A stretch of DNA of 64,000 nt from Brevirhabdus pacifica (GTDB taxonomy: Bacteria > Pseudomonadota > Alphaproteobacteria > Rhodobacterales > Rhodobacteraceae), in NCBI RefSeq assembly GCF_002797755.1, contig NZ_PGFI01000011.1:1612001-1676000 (forward strand). The letters run 5' to 3'. The notes under the pieces were generated by a model, which was given only the letters and a program-made list of their open reading frames with translations, was not told the DNA's origin and ran no database searches. The position numbers were made by a program, and so were the translations under genes. Below, in pieces: positions 35,541 through 45,315 of the stretch (positions are counted from its first letter, which is position 1; each line of letters begins with the position of its first letter).

Positions 35541-36698
35541 TCAGATTTCGATGGTGCGGACCGCGCTGCCGTCGGTGCCAAGGGCGATCCGCCCCTCGCA
35601 CAGCTTCAGCGCATCGGCGCCGAATACCTTGTGGCGCCAGCCGCGCAGGACCTGAAGGTCCCGCTCCCCGGCCGCGATCTCGTCGAGGTCGGAGGCCGAG
35701 GCGATCAGCTTCTGTGCCACGCCCGATTCCTCGGACTTGGATTTCAGCAGCACCCGCAGAAGATCGGCCAACGCCGAGTTCACGGCCAGCTTCTCGCGGC
35801 GCGCGTCGGGCTTGGGGAAGTCCTTGGGATCGGTCCGGGCGGCCGTGGCGATGGCGGCCAGGATGCCGTCGGCGATCTCGCCGCGCCGGGCCTCGCGCAG
35901 CAGCAGGCGCGACCGCGACAGGTCCTGCACGTTGGCCGGCTTGGTCGAGGCCAGCTCGATCAGCGCATCGTCCTTGAAGACCCGGTTGCGGGGCACGTTG
36001 TTGCCCTGGGCGTAGATCTCGCGGAAACGCGCAAGCTCGCGCACGGCGGCCAGGAACTTGCCCGAGGTGGTACGCGTTTTGACCCGCTGCCAGGCATGTT
36101 CGGGATCGACGATATAGGTCGCGGGATCGGTCAGAACGGCCAGCTCTTCCTCCACCCACTGGGTGCGGCCCGTCTTGGCAAGCTGCTCGGCCAGGTATTC
36201 GTAGATCACGCGCAGGTGAGTGACATCGGCCAGGGCGTATTTCTTCTGGGCCTCGGTCAGCGGGCGGCGCGACCAGTCGGTAAAGCGCGAGGTCTTGTCC
36301 AGCGGCTGCTTGGCGATCTTGCGCACCAGCGTCTCGTACCCCGCCTGATCGCCGAAGCCACAGACCATCGCGGCGACCTGGGTGTCGAACAGCGGCTCGG
36401 GGAAGACCTTGCCCTCGATGAAGAAGATCTCGAGGTCCTGACGGGCGGCGTGGAACACCTTGACCACGTCCCGGTTGCGGAAAAGCTCGTAGAGCGGCTC
36501 AAGCGAGATGCCCTCTGCCAGCGGATCGACCAGGACGGCGGTGCTGTCATCCTGTCCCGGCATCGCAAGCTGGACCAGGCAAAGCTTGGCATAATACGTC
36601 CGCTCTCGCAGGAATTCCGTATCGACCGTCACATAGGGATGTTTGCTGGCTTCTTGGCAAAATGCAGCAAGATCCTGCGTGTTCGTCAGTGTTCGCAT
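35541..36698 (-). CDS. rnd: ribonuclease D
   Basis: A 385-aa 3'-5' exoribonuclease that trims tRNA precursors and stable RNAs. DEDD motifs are visible: VDTEFLRERTYY (Asp/Glu), VFHAARQDLEIFF (second Asp), and a Tyr-containing YALADVTHLRVIYEYL (DEDDy type). An HRDC domain is likely at about 210-290. The start ATG at 36698 has only a weak ribosome site. The gene follows purM/purN on the same strand. Confidence 0.9.
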   Translation of the reverse strand: MRTLTNTQDLAAFCQEASKHPYVTVDTEFLRERTYYAKLCLVQLAMPGQDDSTAVLVDPLAEGISLEPLYELFRNRDVVKVFHAARQDLEIFFIEGKVFPEPLFDTQVAAMVCGFGDQAGYETLVRKIAKQPLDKTSRFTDWSRRPLTEAQKKYALADVTHLRVIYEYLAEQLAKTGRTQWVEEELAVLTDPATYIVDPEHAWQRVKTRTTSGKFLAAVRELARFREIYAQGNNVPRNRVFKDDALIELASTKPANVQDLSRSRLLLREARRGEIADGILAAIATAARTDPKDFPKPDARREKLAVNSALADLLRVLLKSKSEESGVAQKLIASASDLDEIAAGERDLQVLRGWRHKVFGADALKLCEGRIALGTDGSAVRTIEI

Positions 36699-36798
36699 CG
36701 GGAAAATTTCTTCTTGTTTGTGACCGGGTCCCCACCTGGCGTGCGCAAGGGTGTATGCGTTTCAGGGGCGGATGAAAAGCCCATGGGATCATTCGCAC

Positions 36799-37392
36799 CT
36801 ATTGCAGGTGCAATATGTCCTCATCCCCGGCCGCAAACCGGCGCAGAACCGCCGGATAAAGCCGGTGTTCCTGTACGAGAACCCGGGCGGCAAGGGTGTC
36901 GGGTGTGTCGCCGGGCAACACAGGCACCCGGGCCTGACCCAGGATCGGGCCATCGTCCAGCACCGGTGTCACCAGGTGCACGGTGCAACCGGCGTGGCTG
37001 TCGCCAGCCTCGATCGCGCGGGCGTGGGTGTGAAGCCCGGTATACTTTGGCAACAGCGAGGGGTGGATGTTCAGCATCCTGCCCTGCCAACGCTCGACGA
37101 AGGGCGCGGTCAGCACCCGCATGAAGCCGGCCAGGCAGATGATGTCGGGGCGCGCCGCGTCTAGGGCGCGCGACAGCTCATGTTCGAACGCGGCGCGGTC
37201 CTTGCCGAAGGGGCGATGATCGACGGCCGCCGTGGGCACGCCCATCGCGGCGGCCTTGGCCAGCCCCCCCGCCCCGGGATCGTTCGAGGCCACCAGAACG
37301 GGCCGGGCCGGATGATCGCCGGTCATGCTCTCGACCAGGCGGACCATGTTGGACCCGCCCCCCGAGATCAGGATCGCGACGCGTTTGCTCAC
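36799..37392 (-). CDS. purN: phosphoribosylglycinamide formyltransferase
   Basis: A 197-aa transformylase using 10-formyl-tetrahydrofolate for the third step of purine synthesis. N-terminal [14 protein letters not shown] binds the phosphoribosyl group; the catalytic Asn-His-Asp triad is in [22 protein letters not shown] and [13 protein letters not shown]. It starts at GTG at 37392, which overlaps the purM stop as GTGA. The pair purM-purN is translationally coupled. Confidence 0.94.
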   Translation of the reverse strand: MSKRVAILISGGGSNMVRLVESMTGDHPARPVLVASNDPGAGGLAKAAAMGVPTAAVDHRPFGKDRAAFEHELSRALDAARPDIICLAGFMRVLTAPFVERWQGRMLNIHPSLLPKYTGLHTHARAIEAGDSHAGCTVHLVTPVLDDGPILGQARVPVLPGDTPDTLAARVLVQEHRLYPAVLRRFAAGDEDILHLQ

Positions 37393-38435
37393 CCCAGCGA
37401 CCCGGTGTAGGCGACGCCCTCGCCCGCGACCACCTCGCCCAGGGTGCAGACCGTCTCGCCGCGCCCGATCAGGAGGGTGCGCAGCGCCTCGGCACGGTCC
37501 CGCTCGACCGCCAGCACCATGCCGATGCCGCAGTTGAAGGTCTTGAGCATCTCGGCCTGGTCCAGACCGCCCTCGCGGGCCAGCCACGCGAAGACGGGCG
37601 GCAGCTCGATGGCGTCGAGGTCGATGCGCACGCCCATTCCCTCGGGCAGGACGCGGGGGATATTCTCGGTCAGGCCGCCGCCGGTGATATGCGCCAGCGC
37701 GTGCACGCCGCCGGCGCGGATCGCGGCCAGCACCTGGGTCACGTAAAGACGGGTTGGCGTCAGCAGGGCCGCACCCAGAGGGCCATCGGCGAAAGGCGCG
37801 TCATCGGACCAGGACAGGCCGCTTTTCTCGACGATGCGGCGGACCAGCGAATAGCCGTTGGAATGCACCCCGTCCGAGGCGAGGCCCAGAAGAACGTCGC
37901 CTTCCTTGACGCCGTCAGGCAGAGCGCAGCCCCGCTCCATCGCGCCAACAGCAAAGCCCGCCAGATCAAAGTCACCCGCGCCATACATGCCCGGCATCTC
38001 GGCGGTCTCGCCCCCGATCAGCGCCGCACCCGAACGTTTGCACCCCTCGGCGATGCCCTCGATCACGGCGGCGGCGGCATCCAGTTCCAGCTTGCCGGTG
38101 GCGAAATAGTCCAGAAAGAACAGAGGCTCGGCGCCCTGACAGACCAGATCGTTGACGCACATGGCCACCAGATCGATGCCGATGGTGTCGTAATGGCCGG
38201 TGTCGATGGCGATCCGCAGCTTGGTGCCCACCCCGTCGGTGGCCGCCACGAGGACCGGATCGGAATAGCCCGCCTCCTTCAGATCGAAAAGCGCGCCGAA
38301 CCCGCCCAGCCCGGCCATGACGCCCGAACGACGCGTTGCCGCCGCGGCGGGCTTGATGCGTTCGACAAGCGCGTTGCCCGCATCGATATCGACGCCGGCG
38401 TCGGCATAGGTAAGACCGGTCTTGTCAGAGCACAT
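37389..38435 (-). CDS. purM: phosphoribosylformylglycinamidine cyclo-ligase
   Basis: A 348-aa AIR synthetase, the fifth purine step. [38 protein letters not shown] and [16 protein letters not shown] follow each other as in the family, and the Gly-rich ATP site is intact. The ATG at 38435 follows GGGAAAGCTGCC. It starts about 112 nt from the tRNA gene on the opposite strand. The neighbouring purine enzymes PurD, PurH and PurL are not in the window. Confidence 0.95.
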   Translation of the reverse strand: MCSDKTGLTYADAGVDIDAGNALVERIKPAAAATRRSGVMAGLGGFGALFDLKEAGYSDPVLVAATDGVGTKLRIAIDTGHYDTIGIDLVAMCVNDLVCQGAEPLFFLDYFATGKLELDAAAAVIEGIAEGCKRSGAALIGGETAEMPGMYGAGDFDLAGFAVGAMERGCALPDGVKEGDVLLGLASDGVHSNGYSLVRRIVEKSGLSWSDDAPFADGPLGAALLTPTRLYVTQVLAAIRAGGVHALAHITGGGLTENIPRVLPEGMGVRIDLDAIELPPVFAWLAREGGLDQAEMLKTFNCGIGMVLAVERDRAEALRTLLIGRGETVCTLGEVVAGEGVAYTGSLG

Positions 38436-38546
38436 GGCAGCTTTCCCGTCGCTAATCAGATTGCCCCGCGCAATAGAGCATGGCGCTTTTGCCCGCAACA
38501 GAAGGTTGACGGGAAAGCCTGTTCTGCTAGCACATGGCCGCACTGG

Positions 38547-38623
38547 GGGCCTGTAGCTCAATTGGTTAGAGCAGAGCGCTCATAACGCTTTGGTTGGGGG
38601 TTCGAGTCCCTCCGGGCCTACCA
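38547..38623 (+). tRNA. tRNA with CAT anticodon (Ile2 or Met)
   Basis: A 77-nt cloverleaf with encoded CCA end; the anticodon CAT is at 38581-38583 in loop CTCATAA. The T-arm is GGGGG-TTCGAGT-CCCTC and the D-arm includes AGCTCAATTGGTTAGAGC. The anticodon stem G-AGCG/CGCT-T plus TTGGTTG resembles tRNA-Ile2, whose C34 is changed to lysidine, more than elongator Met, but this is a by-eye comparison. The acceptor stem pairs G1 with T72 (G-U), which is unusual. A TTTTTG tract follows. Confidence 0.88.
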
Positions 38624-38679
38624 TTTTTGTCCCCGCCGAGCGCGGCATGGCACGCCGCCACGGGGCCGCCCCCTTCCCC

Positions 38680-39957
38680 TCAGTTGCCGCTGATCTCTCG
38701 CATTGCCGCAAGGAATTCAGCCACTTCGCCCTCGGTGTTGTAGTGGCACATCGACACCCGCACGCAAGACTCCAGTCCCAGCGGTCGCAGGATATTTCCC
38801 GAGTAGTGGTCGGCCTTGCGGGCATGGGTGCGAATGCCGCGTTGGTTCAGCTCGCCGACCACAGTGACCGCGTCCTTGCCGCGCACGGTCAGCGACACCA
38901 GCCCCTCGCGCGCAGGGTTGTCGAGGCCGCCCAGCACCTCCACACCGTCCAGATCGGCCAGCCCGGCCTGGTTGCCGGTCCCCCGCAGCATCGCCTCGGT
39001 CAGGTCATGCTCGTGACTGTGGATCGCGGCGGCGGCGGCTTCGATCCGGGCGCGGCGGTCGGTGGCGGGCAGGTCCGAAACCTCGCCCCCCAGCCATTCG
39101 AGATAGGCCACCACATCCGAGAACGTCTCGTAGGCGCCATTGTCCCGCGTCCCCATTTCCCAGTTCTCCTGGGGTCCGCCCCGCAGGGAATTGTGGGGCA
39201 CCCGCGCCAGCCGGTCCGAGATCCAGGCCAGACCATAGCCGTGGCGGGAGAAAACCTTGTATGGGGAAATGACATATGCATCAATGTTATAGGCGTCGAT
39301 ATCAATGTGTCCGTGGGCCGCGTGCTGGATGCCATCGACGATGATGAAACACTCGGGCGCGACCTTGCGGATTTCCTTCGAGATCGCGGCCACGTCCACC
39401 CCCATCCCCGTCACCGGGGAGGTGTGAAGGATCGTCGCGACCCGCGTGTCGGGCGTCACCGCCGGGGCGTATTCCGCCGCCCCCACGGTGCCGGTGGCGT
39501 CGTCATGGGCGACCTGATGATAGGGCAGCTCCGCGATCTCGGCCCAGCGTTCGCAAGCCGATGCGGTCGCTGGATGCTCGAGGGTGGAGCCCAAGACCCG
39601 GCCCCCCTGCTTGCGCGCGCTGAGGATCGCGGCCGAGATCACGCGGAACAGCAGCTCGGTGCCGCTTTCGCCCGCGAAGATCTGGCCACCGCTGCGCCCG
39701 GGCGTGGCGTTGAAGAACAGCATCGCGTCTTCCTTGGCCTTCGCGATGCGGCGCACAAGCTCGGCACTGGCAGGATTGTCCCGGCCCTGGTTGTCGGGCA
39801 CCGCCGCCGCGCGGGTCGAGGTTTCGACGACCGAGCGCAGGGTCAGCGCGCCACCCGCGTTCTCGAAGAAGATCCGGGGCCCCTGGAACGGGCATTCATC
39901 CACATGGGCAAAACGGGCGCGGACGGCCTCGATCAACTCGGGGTTGGTTCCCAGCAT
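38680..39957 (-). CDS. class V PLP-dependent aminotransferase/cysteine desulfurase-like protein
   Basis: A 425-aa fold-type I PLP enzyme. The Schiff-base Lys lies in ISPYKVFSRHGYG; the Asp/His pair of the pyridine pocket is in VDGIQHAAHGHID. Compared with NifS/SufS desulfurases the active-site Cys loop is not evident, and the sequence is nearer to isopenicillin-epimerase-like members. Its reaction is unknown. AGAAGGATCCGACC precedes the ATG at 39957. It lies 178 nt downstream of the CaiB gene and is probably the last gene of that minus-strand block. Confidence 0.78.
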   Translation of the reverse strand: MLGTNPELIEAVRARFAHVDECPFQGPRIFFENAGGALTLRSVVETSTRAAAVPDNQGRDNPASAELVRRIAKAKEDAMLFFNATPGRSGGQIFAGESGTELLFRVISAAILSARKQGGRVLGSTLEHPATASACERWAEIAELPYHQVAHDDATGTVGAAEYAPAVTPDTRVATILHTSPVTGMGVDVAAISKEIRKVAPECFIIVDGIQHAAHGHIDIDAYNIDAYVISPYKVFSRHGYGLAWISDRLARVPHNSLRGGPQENWEMGTRDNGAYETFSDVVAYLEWLGGEVSDLPATDRRARIEAAAAAIHSHEHDLTEAMLRGTGNQAGLADLDGVEVLGGLDNPAREGLVSLTVRGKDAVTVVGELNQRGIRTHARKADHYSGNILRPLGLESCVRVSMCHYNTEGEVAEFLAAMREISGN

Positions 39958-40135
39958 GGTCGGATCCTTCTCATTGGGTATCTGCCCGGGATTTCGGGCT
40001 GTTGCGGGATTGATGACGCCCGGTGCGGCCAAGACAAGCGCAAATCGGCGCCATGACGGGCATCGGTCCGGGATCGGGGCATATTTCCTTCACCGGGCAG
40101 AACCGGGTGCGCCCGGTCTTGCCCGGAATTGTCCG

Positions 40136-41374
40136 TCAGGCCGCGATCACGGCGCCGGTGTCGATCATCGCGGCGATCGCCTGATCGTCATAGCCCGCCT
40201 CGGCCAGGACCTGTCGGCTGTGCTGGCCCAACAGCGGTGCGGCCCTGCGCACCGCGCCGGGGGTCTGGTCGAACTTGACCGGCAGGCCGATGGTCTTGAC
40301 GGGGCCCGCGGCGGGGTGATCCACCTCGACGATCATGTCGCGGGCCAGGGCCTGGGGATCGCGGTGCATCTGGTTGATGTCCAGCACGGGCCCCGCCGGA
40401 AGCCCGGCCGCGTCCATCCGTTCCAACCAGACCGCGCTGCTGTCCTTTTCCAGGTGACCGTTCAGGATTTCGACAAGGTCCGGAAGGTTGCTCATCCGGT
40501 CGTGGTTGCTTGCAAAGCGCGGATCCCGGCCCAGCTCGGGCGCGCCAATCACGTCCAGAAACCGCTCCCAGTTGCGCTGGTTGGCGGCGCCCACGTTGAT
40601 CCAGCCGTCGCTGGTGCGGAAGGCCTGGTAGGGCGCGTTCAGCGGATGGGCCGACCCCATCGGCCCCGGGGCCTCGCCCGTGGCGAATGCAATCGCCGAT
40701 TGCCAGTAGGTCTGGGTGATCGCCGCCTCGAAAAGCGAGGTGTCGACCTTCTGTCCCTGCCCGGTCTGCAACATCCGGGCATAGGCCGCGCTGACCCCCA
40801 TCGCCGCCAGGATCCCCGCGCCGATATCCGAGATCGGCGCGCCGGTCTTGATCGGCGGACGTCCCGGCCCTTCGCCGGTGATCGACATCAGGCCCGACAT
40901 GCCCTGGGCAATCAGGTCGAAGCCGCCACGTTCGGCATAAGGGCCGGTGCGGCCGAAACCCGAGATTTCGGCGTAGATCAGGCGCGGGTTCTCTGCGCGC
41001 AGGGTCTCATAGCCCAGGCCCAGTCGCTCCATCGTGCCCATACGGTAATTCTCGATCACCACGTCGGCGGTGGACAGAAGGCGGCGCAGCGCCTCGACCG
41101 CCGCGGGATCCTTGAGGTTCAGCGCGATGCCCCGTTTGTTTCGGTTCATCATCATGTAGGCGGCCGATTCCCCCCCGAGGCTGGGCGGGACAAAGCGGCG
41201 GCTGTCGTCGCCGTCGGGCTTTTCGACCTTGATGACATCGGCGCCCATGTCCGCCAGCATCAGGCCACAGACCGGCCCGGCCATGATATGGGCAAGCTCG
41301 ACCACCTTCATGCCGTCAAGCGGCCCCCTGGGCTTGGCGGCGCCGGGACCGCCGGTTTCGGAACTGTCGGTCAT
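40136..41374 (-). CDS. class III CoA-transferase (CaiB/BaiF family)
   Basis: A 412-aa family III CoA-transferase that moves CoA between a CoA-ester donor and an organic acid through an aspartyl-CoA anhydride. The catalytic Asp lies in the conserved GGFDLIAQGMSGLMS. N-terminal GMKVVELAHIMAGPVCGLMLADMGADVIKVE is split over the first 60 residues. CaiB, formyl-CoA and mesaconyl-CoA transferases share this fold, so the acid is not fixed. Its ATG overlaps the stop of the enoyl-CoA hydratase gene, so the two work in one pathway. Confidence 0.88.
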   Translation of the reverse strand: MTDSSETGGPGAAKPRGPLDGMKVVELAHIMAGPVCGLMLADMGADVIKVEKPDGDDSRRFVPPSLGGESAAYMMMNRNKRGIALNLKDPAAVEALRRLLSTADVVIENYRMGTMERLGLGYETLRAENPRLIYAEISGFGRTGPYAERGGFDLIAQGMSGLMSITGEGPGRPPIKTGAPISDIGAGILAAMGVSAAYARMLQTGQGQKVDTSLFEAAITQTYWQSAIAFATGEAPGPMGSAHPLNAPYQAFRTSDGWINVGAANQRNWERFLDVIGAPELGRDPRFASNHDRMSNLPDLVEILNGHLEKDSSAVWLERMDAAGLPAGPVLDINQMHRDPQALARDMIVEVDHPAAGPVKTIGLPVKFDQTPGAVRRAAPLLGQHSRQVLAEAGYDDQAIAAMIDTGAVIAA

Positions 41375-42144
41375 TTCCCCTCCCACACGGGTGCGCGCTT
41401 GGCCAGGAACGCCTCCATCCCGTTGCGGAAGTCGTTGGACATGTAGCACATTTCGATCAGATCATCGTCGTGGACGCGGGTGGCAGCCCGGGTCCGGCGC
41501 ATGGCCTCCTTGGTGGCGCGCAGGGTCAGGGGGGCCATGGATCCGACGAGTTCGGCCAGTTCCTCGGCCCGCTGCATCAGGGCAGGCTCATCCTCCAGCA
41601 CTTCGCTGACCAGGCCCGCCGCGTGGGCCTCCTCGGCGTCGATCAGCCGGGCGGTGAAGATCAGCTCGCGGACCCGGCCGGCGCCCATCAACTCGGCCAG
41701 GCGCGCCAGGTTGGCGGCGGCCAGGCAATTGCCAAGGGTGCGGGCAATGGGAAAGCCGAATTTGATCCGGGCCGAGCTGATGCGCAGATCGCAGGCCGCC
41801 GCGATCGAGGCGCCGCCCCCCGTGCAGGCCCCGTTGATCGCCGCGATGGTCGGCAGCGGGCACCGCTCCACCGCTTCCAGCACCTGCTCGATCCGCCCTT
41901 CGTAATCCAGCGCGTCCTGGGCCGTATCAAAAGCGCGGAACTGGGTCATGTCGGTGCCGGCCGCAAAGGCCTTGCCCCCCGCCCCCGAGATCACCACCGC
42001 GCCCAGGCTGCCGTCGGTCGGCACGCCCGCGCAAAGCTCGGCCAGCTTCGAATACATCCCGAAGGTCAGGGCGTTGCGGGCCTGGGGCCGGTTGAAGGTG
42101 ATCCAAAGGGTGCGGCCCCGGACCTCGTGTTCAAGTTCGCTCAT
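41371..42144 (-). CDS. enoyl-CoA hydratase/isomerase-family protein
   Basis: A 257-aa crotonase-fold enzyme. The oxyanion hole is built from AGTDMTQFR and GACTGGGASIAAACDL, and the usual second catalytic Glu position near 135-140 reads KFGFPIA, lacking a Glu. This may indicate isomerase, dehalogenase or hydrolase chemistry, not simple hydration. ATG at 42144 with GAGAGAG upstream; another ATG at 42156 overlaps the dctM stop. It sits between the TRAP transporter and the CaiB gene, so its CoA ester is likely made by that transferase. Confidence 0.82.
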   Translation of the reverse strand: MSELEHEVRGRTLWITFNRPQARNALTFGMYSKLAELCAGVPTDGSLGAVVISGAGGKAFAAGTDMTQFRAFDTAQDALDYEGRIEQVLEAVERCPLPTIAAINGACTGGGASIAAACDLRISSARIKFGFPIARTLGNCLAAANLARLAELMGAGRVRELIFTARLIDAEEAHAAGLVSEVLEDEPALMQRAEELAELVGSMAPLTLRATKEAMRRTRAATRVHDDDLIEMCYMSNDFRNGMEAFLAKRAPVWEGK

Positions 42145-42152
42145 GCTCTCTC

Positions 42153-43433
42153 TCATCTGTAGAAATACTCGACCAGGAACAGCGGCACCGAGGGCACGTA
42201 GGTGCAGATCCCCAACACCACCAGCAGCACCGCCACGAACCAGACATTGACCTTCGACACCTCCCAGATATTGGCCCGCGCCACCGCGCAGGATGTTATC
42301 AGCACCGAGGCCACCGGCGGCGTCTGCTGCCCGATCGCAAGGTTCAGCGTCACCACCAGGCCGAAATGCACCGGGTCGATGCCGGCGGCAGTGATCAGCG
42401 GGATGACGATCGGGACGACCAGGATGATGGCCGCCGCCGAGTGCAGGAAAAATCCGATCACAAGGAAGAAGAAGTTCAGGATCAGCAGGATCGCCCATTG
42501 CTTGTCGGTCACGTCCAGGATGCCCTGGGCCAATTGCTGCGGGATCTGGGCGCGGGTCAGGAAACCACCCATCAGCACCGAAGCCGCCACCAGCAGCATC
42601 ACCACCGCCGTTTGCATGCCGCCGTCCAGCATCGCGCGCTTGAGATGCGCGATGTCGAGGTTGCGATACCAGGCCGACACCACCAGCGCCGCGATGACGG
42701 CAAGGCCCGCAGCCTCGGTCGCGGTGACGAAGCCGCCGAAAATGCCGCCCAGAATGATCACCGGCAGGGCAAAGGCGGGCAGCGCGTCCATGAACGTCTC
42801 GCGCACGCGGGGAAGGTTGAAGGCCTCCTCGGTCGGCAGGTTGTAGCGGCGCGCGAAGATGTAAGCCACGAGCATCAGCCCGCCGGCCCCCATCAGCCCC
42901 GGCACGACCCCCGCGACGAAAAGCTGCTCGACCGAGGTGTTGGCCGAGGCGGCATAGAGGATCATCGGGATCGAGGGCGGGATGATGATCGCCAGCGACG
43001 CCGAAGAAGAGGTGACGGCCGCCGACAACTCCTTGGAATACCCGCGCTTCTTCATCTGCGGGATCAGGATGGAACCCATGGCCGCGACATCCGCCACGGC
43101 CGAGCCCGAAATCTCGGCAAAGAACAGCGACACCCCGATGTTGACCATCGCAAGGCCGCCGCGAATGAAGCCGATTAGCGCGCCGACGAAGTTGATCAGC
43201 CGGTCGGTGATGCCGCCCGCGTTCATGATGGCGCCCGCCAGCACGAACATCGGGATCGCGATCAGCGAGAACTTGGTCGAGCCGTCGTACATGTCCAGCG
43301 CGATGGTCACCAGGCTGTCGACCCCCTCGGTCAGCAGCAGGCCCAGCACCCCGGCAAGGGCCAGCGAGACGGCGATCGGCACGTTGATGCAGATCATCGC
43401 CACCAGGGCCAGGAAAATCATCAGCATCAGCAT
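42153..43433 (-). CDS. TRAP transporter large permease subunit
   Basis: A 426-aa membrane protein of the DctM family with about 12 hydrophobic segments. Signatures include PIAVSLALAGVLGLLLTEG near the start, the periplasmic GSILIPQMKKRGY, and ITSSSASLAIIIPPSIPMILYA. It forms the Na+-coupled transport channel with the DctQ subunit encoded immediately upstream; the two genes overlap by 1 nt. The solute is delivered by the DctP protein encoded next. Substrate unknown. Confidence 0.9.
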   Translation of the reverse strand: MLMLMIFLALVAMICINVPIAVSLALAGVLGLLLTEGVDSLVTIALDMYDGSTKFSLIAIPMFVLAGAIMNAGGITDRLINFVGALIGFIRGGLAMVNIGVSLFFAEISGSAVADVAAMGSILIPQMKKRGYSKELSAAVTSSSASLAIIIPPSIPMILYAASANTSVEQLFVAGVVPGLMGAGGLMLVAYIFARRYNLPTEEAFNLPRVRETFMDALPAFALPVIILGGIFGGFVTATEAAGLAVIAALVVSAWYRNLDIAHLKRAMLDGGMQTAVVMLLVAASVLMGGFLTRAQIPQQLAQGILDVTDKQWAILLILNFFFLVIGFFLHSAAAIILVVPIVIPLITAAGIDPVHFGLVVTLNLAIGQQTPPVASVLITSCAVARANIWEVSKVNVWFVAVLLVVLGICTYVPSVPLFLVEYFYR

Positions 43434-44071
43434 CAGCCGCGATCCTTGTTCTTGTGAAGCTCGGTCTCGACCTCTTCCTCGATCTCGGCATGCTCAAGGG
43501 AGATGCCGCGCATGGTGGCGCTCCAGTAGCCCGGCAGGCTGAGTAGCTGGCAGATGATGAAAAGGATCGCGCCGATGGGGATGACGGATTGGGTGAACTG
43601 CACCGGCACCCAGGTCAAAGAGACCAGCCGGTCGCCCTCCAGCACCTCGAGGACCTGAAACCCCGCCCGCGCCATCAGCACGAAGAACAGCAGCACCAGC
43701 CCCTCGCCCAGCAGCAGCGCGCCCAGGCGCAGCCCGCGGGGCAGTTTCAGCAACACGGTGTCAAAGCCGATGTGCCGCCGGTAAAGCGCCGCCAGCGCCG
43801 AGCCGTAATAGGTGATCCAGGCCAGCATGATCGCGGCCACCTCGTCGTACCAGGAAAAGCTTTCCCCGGCGAGGCGCGCCAGAACCGCGACGATCACCAC
43901 CGCAGTCAGCAGCACCATCAGCAGAACCGTCAACCATTCCAGAAGCTTGCCCGTGATGCGCAGAAGGCCGCGCCACAGCGGATGCTCGTGCACGGGGCGC
44001 GGTCGCACCCGGGATACGGAATCGGTGGCGGGGATGCCCGCGCCCGATCCGGTCTTGTCGTCTTGCGTCAT
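43433..44071 (-). CDS. TRAP transporter small permease subunit
   Basis: A 212-aa membrane protein of the DctQ family, longer than average because of 40-residue disordered N-terminal and charged C-terminal tails. Four hydrophobic segments are visible (about 40-65, 75-95, 110-135, 150-175), with SFSWYDEVAAIMLAWITYYGSALA across the second, split over the helix. It shares one base with the dctM gene. Together with DctM and DctP it forms one uptake system. Confidence 0.88.
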   Translation of the reverse strand: MTQDDKTGSGAGIPATDSVSRVRPRPVHEHPLWRGLLRITGKLLEWLTVLLMVLLTAVVIVAVLARLAGESFSWYDEVAAIMLAWITYYGSALAALYRRHIGFDTVLLKLPRGLRLGALLLGEGLVLLFFVLMARAGFQVLEVLEGDRLVSLTWVPVQFTQSVIPIGAILFIICQLLSLPGYWSATMRGISLEHAEIEEEVETELHKNKDRG

Positions 44072-44173
44072 GTTCCTGCCCTGCTGCCCTCAAGCGCGGC
44101 GCGCCGGCGGCGCGCCATCGCGACATGGCTGCCGGCCGGACATTTGCCCGGCCGGCCCGTCACGCTGGGTGGC

Positions 44174-45166
44174 TTAGCTGGATTTGCCCAGCCCAAGCAC
44201 CTCGTCGATCATGTCCTGGCCGCCCTCGACCTCGCTGCCAAAGGCTTCGTAGATCGGCTTGGAGGCTTCGATGAAGGCGTCCTTGTCGGCATCGTTCACC
44301 TCGACGCCCGCGTCCTTGATGACCTGCAGAAGCTCGGTCTCCAGCTCGGCGGCACGCTTGTAGGCGAAGTCCTGGGCCTTGCTGCCGCAATCGGTCAGCG
44401 TGGCCTGCACGTCCTCGGGCAGCTTGGCAAAGCTCTTCTCCGAGGCGAGGATATAGGCCGGCGTGTAGACGTGGCCGGTGATGGACAGGTACTTCTGCAC
44501 CTCCTGGAACTTGGCCGAGGCGATCTGAGCGTAGGGGTTTTCCTGCCCGTCGATGACGCCGGTCTGAAGCGCGGTGAAGACGTCGGCGAAAGCCATCGGC
44601 GTCGGATTGGCGCCATACTCCTTGAACATCTTGACCCGCCACGCGCCGTTCGGCGTACGAAGCTTGATGCCTTTCAGATCCTCGGGTTTGTTCACCGGAC
44701 GGACGTTGTTGGTGATATGGCGAAAGCCATTTTCGACAAGCCCGACAATGCGATAGCCGTTCTTGTTCGCAGCTTCCTGGAACTTGTCCATCATCGCACC
44801 CTGGACCCGGCGCATGTGGTCGCGGTCCTTGATGATGTAGGGCATCTCGAAGATACCGAAGACATCATCCACCGAGGACATGATCGAGGACGGCAGCGAG
44901 AAATCGACCTGGCCCAGCTTCAGCTTCTGAAGCAGCTCCTTGTCCTTGCCCAGCTGCGACGAGCCGAAGACCTGGACCTCGGCCTTGTCCCCCAGCGCGG
45001 AATTGGCGCATTCGGCATAGGCGTTGACGGTTTCCTCGTAAAGCGAGCCGGGTGCGCCCACGTGGCCGAACTTCAATGTCATCTCGGCCGCGGCGACCGG
45101 GGTGATCCCGGGGACGGCGATGATCGCGGCCAGGGCCGCTCCGCTGAGGTATTGCGAAAGTTTCAT
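44174..45166 (-). CDS. TRAP transporter substrate-binding protein
   Basis: A 330-aa periplasmic binding protein of the DctP family, with a Sec signal peptide cleaved after PVAAA (about residue 27). Conserved parts are LKFGHVGAPGSLYEETV, NNVRPVNKPEDLKGIKLRTP (carrying the Arg that binds the carboxylate of the substrate) and FTALQTGVIDGQENP. GGAGGATTTT precedes the ATG at 45166. DctP is the specificity determinant of the transporter in this cluster; a carboxylate is likely. Confidence 0.9.
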   Translation of the reverse strand: MKLSQYLSGAALAAIIAVPGITPVAAAEMTLKFGHVGAPGSLYEETVNAYAECANSALGDKAEVQVFGSSQLGKDKELLQKLKLGQVDFSLPSSIMSSVDDVFGIFEMPYIIKDRDHMRRVQGAMMDKFQEAANKNGYRIVGLVENGFRHITNNVRPVNKPEDLKGIKLRTPNGAWRVKMFKEYGANPTPMAFADVFTALQTGVIDGQENPYAQIASAKFQEVQKYLSITGHVYTPAYILASEKSFAKLPEDVQATLTDCGSKAQDFAYKRAAELETELLQVIKDAGVEVNDADKDAFIEASKPIYEAFGSEVEGGQDMIDEVLGLGKSS

Positions 45167-45315
45167 AAAATCCTCCCTGATTTTGCTTTCAATCCGCCCG
45201 GGTCGCGGGGATCTTGTGTCCCCTGCTGGCACGGGCCGGTGATCTTGTCGGTTTTGTGCGTGGCGTCTGATCCCTCCGAAAATCCTTTAAGAATATACCT
45301 CTCCGGTCGGCCCGC

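Noticed and set aside
38680-39957. Naming the class V PLP enzyme as a cysteine desulfurase (SufS/NifS)
   Set aside because: The lysine motif is present, but the active-site Cys loop and the suf gene neighbourhood are absent; only the fold is safe.
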